From contig JAEUTY010000012.1 in NCBI GenBank assembly GCA_016787805.1, positions 1 to 64,000 of the forward strand: a DNA stretch of 64,000 nt, written 5' to 3'. The translations under genes and the position numbers were made by a program. The notes beneath the pieces are model-generated. The model made no database searches and had not been told where the DNA came from. It saw only the letters and a program-made list of their open reading frames with translations. The stretch comes from Flavobacterium sp. (GTDB lineage: Bacteria; Bacteroidota; Bacteroidia; Flavobacteriales; Flavobacteriaceae). Positions 63,201-64,000 of the stretch are shown here, piece by piece; position 1 is the stretch's first letter, and every line of letters begins with the position of its first letter.

Positions 63201-64000
63201 ACAAGATTACGACCAGTATTAATGACTGCCGCTGTTGCTTCATTAGGATTTCTACCTATGGCACTATCAACAAGTGGCGGAGCCGAAGTACAAAAACCAT
63301 TAGCAACCGTAGTAATCGGTGGATTAGTTTCGGCTACATTACTAACATTAATCGTTTTACCAATTCTTTATTTGTTATTTGAAAAGGGAATTAAAAGAAG
63401 AAAAAATATGTCAAATTCAATCGTAACAATAATCGTTTTGCTAATTAGCACTTTTTCATTTGCACAAAATAGCCAAACCATAACGCTAGAAAAAGCCATT
63501 GAAAAAGCAAAAGCTAACAACATCGATTTAAAAATTGCCGATAAAGAAATTGAAAAGCAAACAGAACTTAAAAAAACAGCGTTTCAAGTAGATCCTTTAC
63601 AGGTGCAATACCAAGGCGGACAATTCAATAGTGTTGATTACGACCACAATGTTTCCATTCAACAATACTTTCCTATTGGTAAAATCACAAAAGCCAATCG
63701 CCAACTGCAAGAAGAACTCTCAAAATTGGCAGAAAAGCGAAAAGCATTAACAGAATATGAAATTGAAAAAGTGGTAACACTTGCCTATTATCAATACTTG
63801 TATGGTGTTTCCATTCAAAAACTCAACACAGAGTTATTCGAGATTTATTCCAAATTCCTAAAAAATGCAGAGCTTCGTTTTCAAACAGGCGAAAGCGGCA
63901 ATATTGAGGTAATTAGTGCCAAAGCCAAAGTAAAAGAAATTGAAACTCAAAAAGCACAATTAGAGTATGATTTGGTTGTATATCAAAAGCAATTACAATA
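60291..64000 (+). CDS. CzcA-type heavy-metal RND pump fused to a TolC domain (partial)
   Basis: No stop codon from the ATG at 60291 to the window end (over 1236 codons). Residues 1-1039 form a heavy-metal RND pump: TM1 KNKFIILLFTLVLIAFGSYS, TM4 with DFGIIVDGAVIIVE near residue 400 (CzcA-like; CusA differs here), and a C-terminal TM block ending LLFEKGIKRRKN. At 63408 an in-frame ATG begins MSNSIVTIIVLLISTFSFAQ, a signal peptide, followed by TolC-type repeats (ITLEKAIEKAKANNIDLKIADKEIEK). Fused CzcA-TolC proteins of about 1440 residues occur in Bacteroidetes. Probable substrates are Co/Zn/Cd-type ions. It runs off the right edge. Confidence 0.88.
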   Translation, partial: MLDKIIQFSIKNKFIILLFTLVLIAFGSYSIKQLPLDALPDVTNNQVQILTTAPTLAAQEVEQLITYPLEQSVKTIPKVIELRSISRFGLSVVTVVFEDDVDIYWAREQIFQRLAEAKENIPAYAGSPELAPISTGLGEIYQYDVYAKKGYEDQYDAVKLRTIQDWIIIPQLQGIEGVAEVSTWGGKLKQYEVAVNPNTLNSLGVTITEIFEALEKNNQNTGGAYIEKDQYAYFIRGVGMATGINDLENVVVKNRNGAPVLVRDVAEVREGIALRYGASTKDGKGEIVCGLALMLKGENSSAVVERVKEKMVQINKTLPEGVVAEAFIDRGKLVDNAIGTVTKNLLEGALIVIFVLILFLGNLRAGLIVASVIPLSMLFAVILMNHFGVSGNLMSLGAIDFGIIVDGAVIIVEATMHHLQKLKRQNNLTQTEMDSEVYKSASKIRNSAAFGEIIILIVYLPILALVGTEGKMFKPMAMTVGFAVIGAFILSLTYVPMMSAMFLSKNTEHKPNFSDRMMAWFEKIYTPFLDKALSLKKSVLAISLALFVLAVITFQNMGGEFIPTIEEGDLAINATIMTGSSLSQMVETTTKYEKILKAKFPEIKTIVTKIGSGEIPTDPMPIESGDLIIVLKDKSEWTSADNWEDLANLMKEEMEAIPGANIEISQPIQMRFNELMTGSRSDIAIKIFGDDLEILDTKATELMSKINKIEGIGDLKADKVTGLPQITVKYDYNKIALYGLNISDINQIIRSSFAGESAGKIYEESKRFDVVVRLNKDNRSDITDVSNLFIPLPNGQQVPLSQVATIAYEQGPVQVSREDGKRRITVGLNVRGRDIKSVVEEIQQKLETNFKLPAGYYVTYGGQFENLVEANKRLSVALPIALGLILVLLFFTFNSMKQSLLIFTAIPLSAIGGVFALWLRGMPFSISAGIGFIALFGIAVLNGIVLISYFNQLKSEGITDPLQRVLIGTKTRLRPVLMTAAVASLGFLPMALSTSGGAEVQKPLATVVIGGLVSATLLTLIVLPILYLLFEKGIKRRKNMSNSIVTIIVLLISTFSFAQNSQTITLEKAIEKAKANNIDLKIADKEIEKQTELKKTAFQVDPLQVQYQGGQFNSVDYDHNVSIQQYFPIGKITKANRQLQEELSKLAEKRKALTEYEIEKVVTLAYYQYLYGVSIQKLNTELFEIYSKFLKNAELRFQTGESGNIEVISAKAKVKEIETQKAQLEYDLVVYQKQLQ

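Overview
The window looks like chromosomal DNA of a Flavobacterium-type bacterium (Bacteroidota, Flavobacteriia). The evidence is low GC, TAnnTTTG-type promoters, no obvious Shine-Dalgarno sites, several type IX secretion (T9SS) type A C-terminal sorting domains, AQ/SQ-type signal peptides, an RteC protein and a Bacteroidetes-type integrase.

Region 1 (1-17.7 kb) is mostly housekeeping. It holds divergent tadA and dxs, a four-gene RND drug-efflux operon (TetR, TolC, adaptor, pump) facing a polyprenyl synthetase, two paralogous small outer-membrane barrels, the 2-oxoglutarate dehydrogenase E1 and E2 genes, and a Tet-like MFS pump. Three members of one structured intergenic element family and several short tandem repeats lie between or inside these genes.

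Region 2 (17.8-39.7 kb) is dominated by the cell surface. Three tandem paralogous T9SS-secreted proteins form an operon. They are followed by a locus with a retropepsin-like protease, an exported TPR-CHAT (caspase-like) protease with a C-terminal membrane anchor, a PKD/beta-barrel protein and a lipoprotein, divergent from an ECF sigma factor and a membrane TPR anti-sigma candidate. After tatD comes a 1419-residue CotH/lamin-tail T9SS protein. An acyltransferase gene and ansA close the core region.

Region 3 (42.0 kb to at least 59.4 kb) is a genomic island next to a tRNA-Ser(GGA) gene. It carries a tyrosine recombinase, RteC, an excisionase-like HTH protein, a replication pair (winged-helix protein and DnaC-like ATPase), and then a defence block. 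The block has AbiEi/AbiEii with a clear palindromic operator, and a type IC-like restriction-modification operon in the order hsdM-hsdS-prrC-hsdR. In that operon the ATPase has the R-E-H triad of the PrrC anticodon nuclease with the same spacing, and hsdS carries both a 4x12-bp repeat coding for ELTA units and a G9 tract suited to phase variation. On the minus strand follow an LRAT-like protein, a 57-residue basic protein and an overlapping Xre / ImmA-IrrE peptidase / PIN-domain trio. No second copy of the tRNA 3' end was found, so the right edge of the island is not defined.

Region 4 (59.8-64 kb) starts a heavy-metal efflux operon: a His/Cys-rich DUF6660-like protein, then a CzcA-type RND pump fused in frame to a TolC-like domain. 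The pump gene runs off the window end.

All calls come from reading the sequence. No database search was run, and family names rest on recognised motifs and recalled family features.
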